Shown here: piece after piece, positions 63,136 to 64,000 of the stretch
Layout of the letters: each line of letters opens with the position of its first letter
Position numbering within the stretch: position 1 is the first letter of the stretch
Assembly (NCBI GenBank): GCA_035048485.1
Contig: CM068587.1
Span: 45,197,496-45,261,495, forward strand
Direction: 5' to 3'
Length of the DNA stretch: 64,000 nt
Source: Pteria penguin
Lineage: Eukaryota > Mollusca > Bivalvia > Pterioida > Pteriidae
Notes under the pieces: generated by a model
Told to the model about the DNA's origin: nothing
The model's input: the letters and a program-made list of their open reading frames with translations, nothing else
Database searches by the model: none
Position numbers and translations under genes: made by a program

Positions 63136-63423
63136 CACGTGTAACGCGATATGAAACCCATGAAACAAACCCCACAAATACAATTTGGGTTTGTCTATAT
63201 CACAGATTATTCTGATATAATAATAATAATTTAATCAAATAAAACAAATCAAAACAAATCCCATAAACAGCAATAACAACAACAATAGCAATAACAACCT
63301 CCTTAAAACCCCAAAACCAAAAAGCTCAACCAACAAACAAAACTATAACAAGCGAGAAAGAAACAAGACGTACCTTCGACATGAACGACCATGCATTCAT
63401 TGGAAAGTGAACTAGGGTATCGG

Positions 63424-63490
63424 CCATGAGCATTTCTGAAGAGACATTAGATGTCGAAATGCGCATCTGGTGCACGAAATCATAACACGT
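63424..63490 (+). repeat. Dispersed repeat B, copy 1
   Basis: CATGAGCATTTCTGAAGAG, then ACATTAGATGTCGAAATGCG and CATCTGGTGCACGAAAT. A second copy lies at 63775-63835. I recall very similar words from bivalve repeats, so this is probably a transposon-derived fragment. Confidence 0.7.
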
Positions 63491-63774
63491 ATATAGGCTC
63501 TACTTTTTGTTACAATCACTAGGCAGGTGTCACTGCTAGTGGACTGAGAGTACCCCTAGGACATCATAGTCTAGTTTTCAGTGCTTTTGTACTGACATGA
63601 AATACACACTTAAAATTTCAGTCATGAAATTTTGTAAATCACTCTAAAACTAAGAAGTATTTCCCTTATACATAGCTTTGTCCTTAGATTGATTCTTTGG
63701 CTCACTTCTTAGCCACTTTGGTTTTAAGTCTGCTCTTCAAATACAGATATATTATTAGAATTCTCACCATTTGA

Positions 63775-63835
63775 CCATGAGCATCACTGAAGAGACATTA
63801 GTTGTCGAAATGGGCATCTGGTTCACAAAATTATT
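63775..63835 (+). repeat. Dispersed repeat B, copy 2
   Basis: CATGAGCATCACTGAAGAG, then ACATTAGTTGTCGAAATGGG and CATCTGGTTCACAAAAT. It is in direct orientation to copy 1, about 350 bp away, and continues into TTACGTATATATGTTCTAG as copy 1 continues into CACGTATATAGGCTCTAC. Confidence 0.7.
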
Positions 63836-64000
63836 ACGTATATATGTTCTAGTATTTGTTTCTACTCCCCCATGCCGAGCCTCATTGATTAAGAATGGCA
63901 AAATAATAGGCATTAATTCCCTGCCAAAGTTAAGAACTTCTGTCGTTATGTAATACACTCGTATTTCATTCTACTTTTTTAAGTCCTCTGTCATATTAAT

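Overview
The window looks like non-coding, repeat-dominated nuclear DNA from a marine invertebrate, most likely a bivalve mollusc. The inference rests on AT-rich intergenic sequence, frequent short ACATGTACATG-type words, several tRNA-headed SINE-like elements, dead LINE, mariner and RT-bearing retroelement copies, and repeat words I associate with bivalve genomes. No database search was possible, so the taxon is an inference. I found no intact host protein-coding gene: apart from passive frames inside repeats, open frames are short and unsupported.

Layout. 1-2796: low-copy flank with no recognised gene. 2797-27580: a 24.8 kb tandem array of about 60 monomers of about 408 bp, homogeneous in the middle, truncated at the left edge and clearly more diverged over the last 2 kb. 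Nearly every monomer carries a strong splice-acceptor-like tract and AG, then 118 nt, then a strong splice-donor-like AG/GTAAGG, so the array reads like a repeated exon cassette on the + strand. A 5-monomer (2039 bp) higher-order duplication and several shared private variants show its amplification history. 27598-31137: an old and a young copy of a paired tRNA-like repeat, a degenerate tandem block of about 150 bp period, and a repeat element with an internal duplication.

31138-46400: mostly unannotatable AT-rich DNA with an inverted-repeat element (33.9-34.5 kb), two minus-strand tRNA-derived SINEs, a 19-bp minisatellite, a LINE C-terminal fragment (39.1 kb), a 27-copy 44-bp minisatellite (40.7-41.9 kb), a decayed reverse transcriptase of the MGTNCAPL type (43.7-44.65 kb) and another SINE.

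46400-64000: a full-length-looking SINE, a dead mariner transposase running directly into a 41-bp minisatellite, two foldback/hairpin elements, many AT microsatellites, a dead non-LTR retrotransposon (about 55.95-57.48 kb) interrupted by three unrelated tandem expansions (one just before its catalytic box), a 15-bp minisatellite and a second 41-bp minisatellite split in two.

The elements do not form a pathway. The strongest candidate for something undescribed is the 408-bp satellite with built-in splice-like signals; the second is the repeated growth of minisatellites inside or at the edge of dead transposons.
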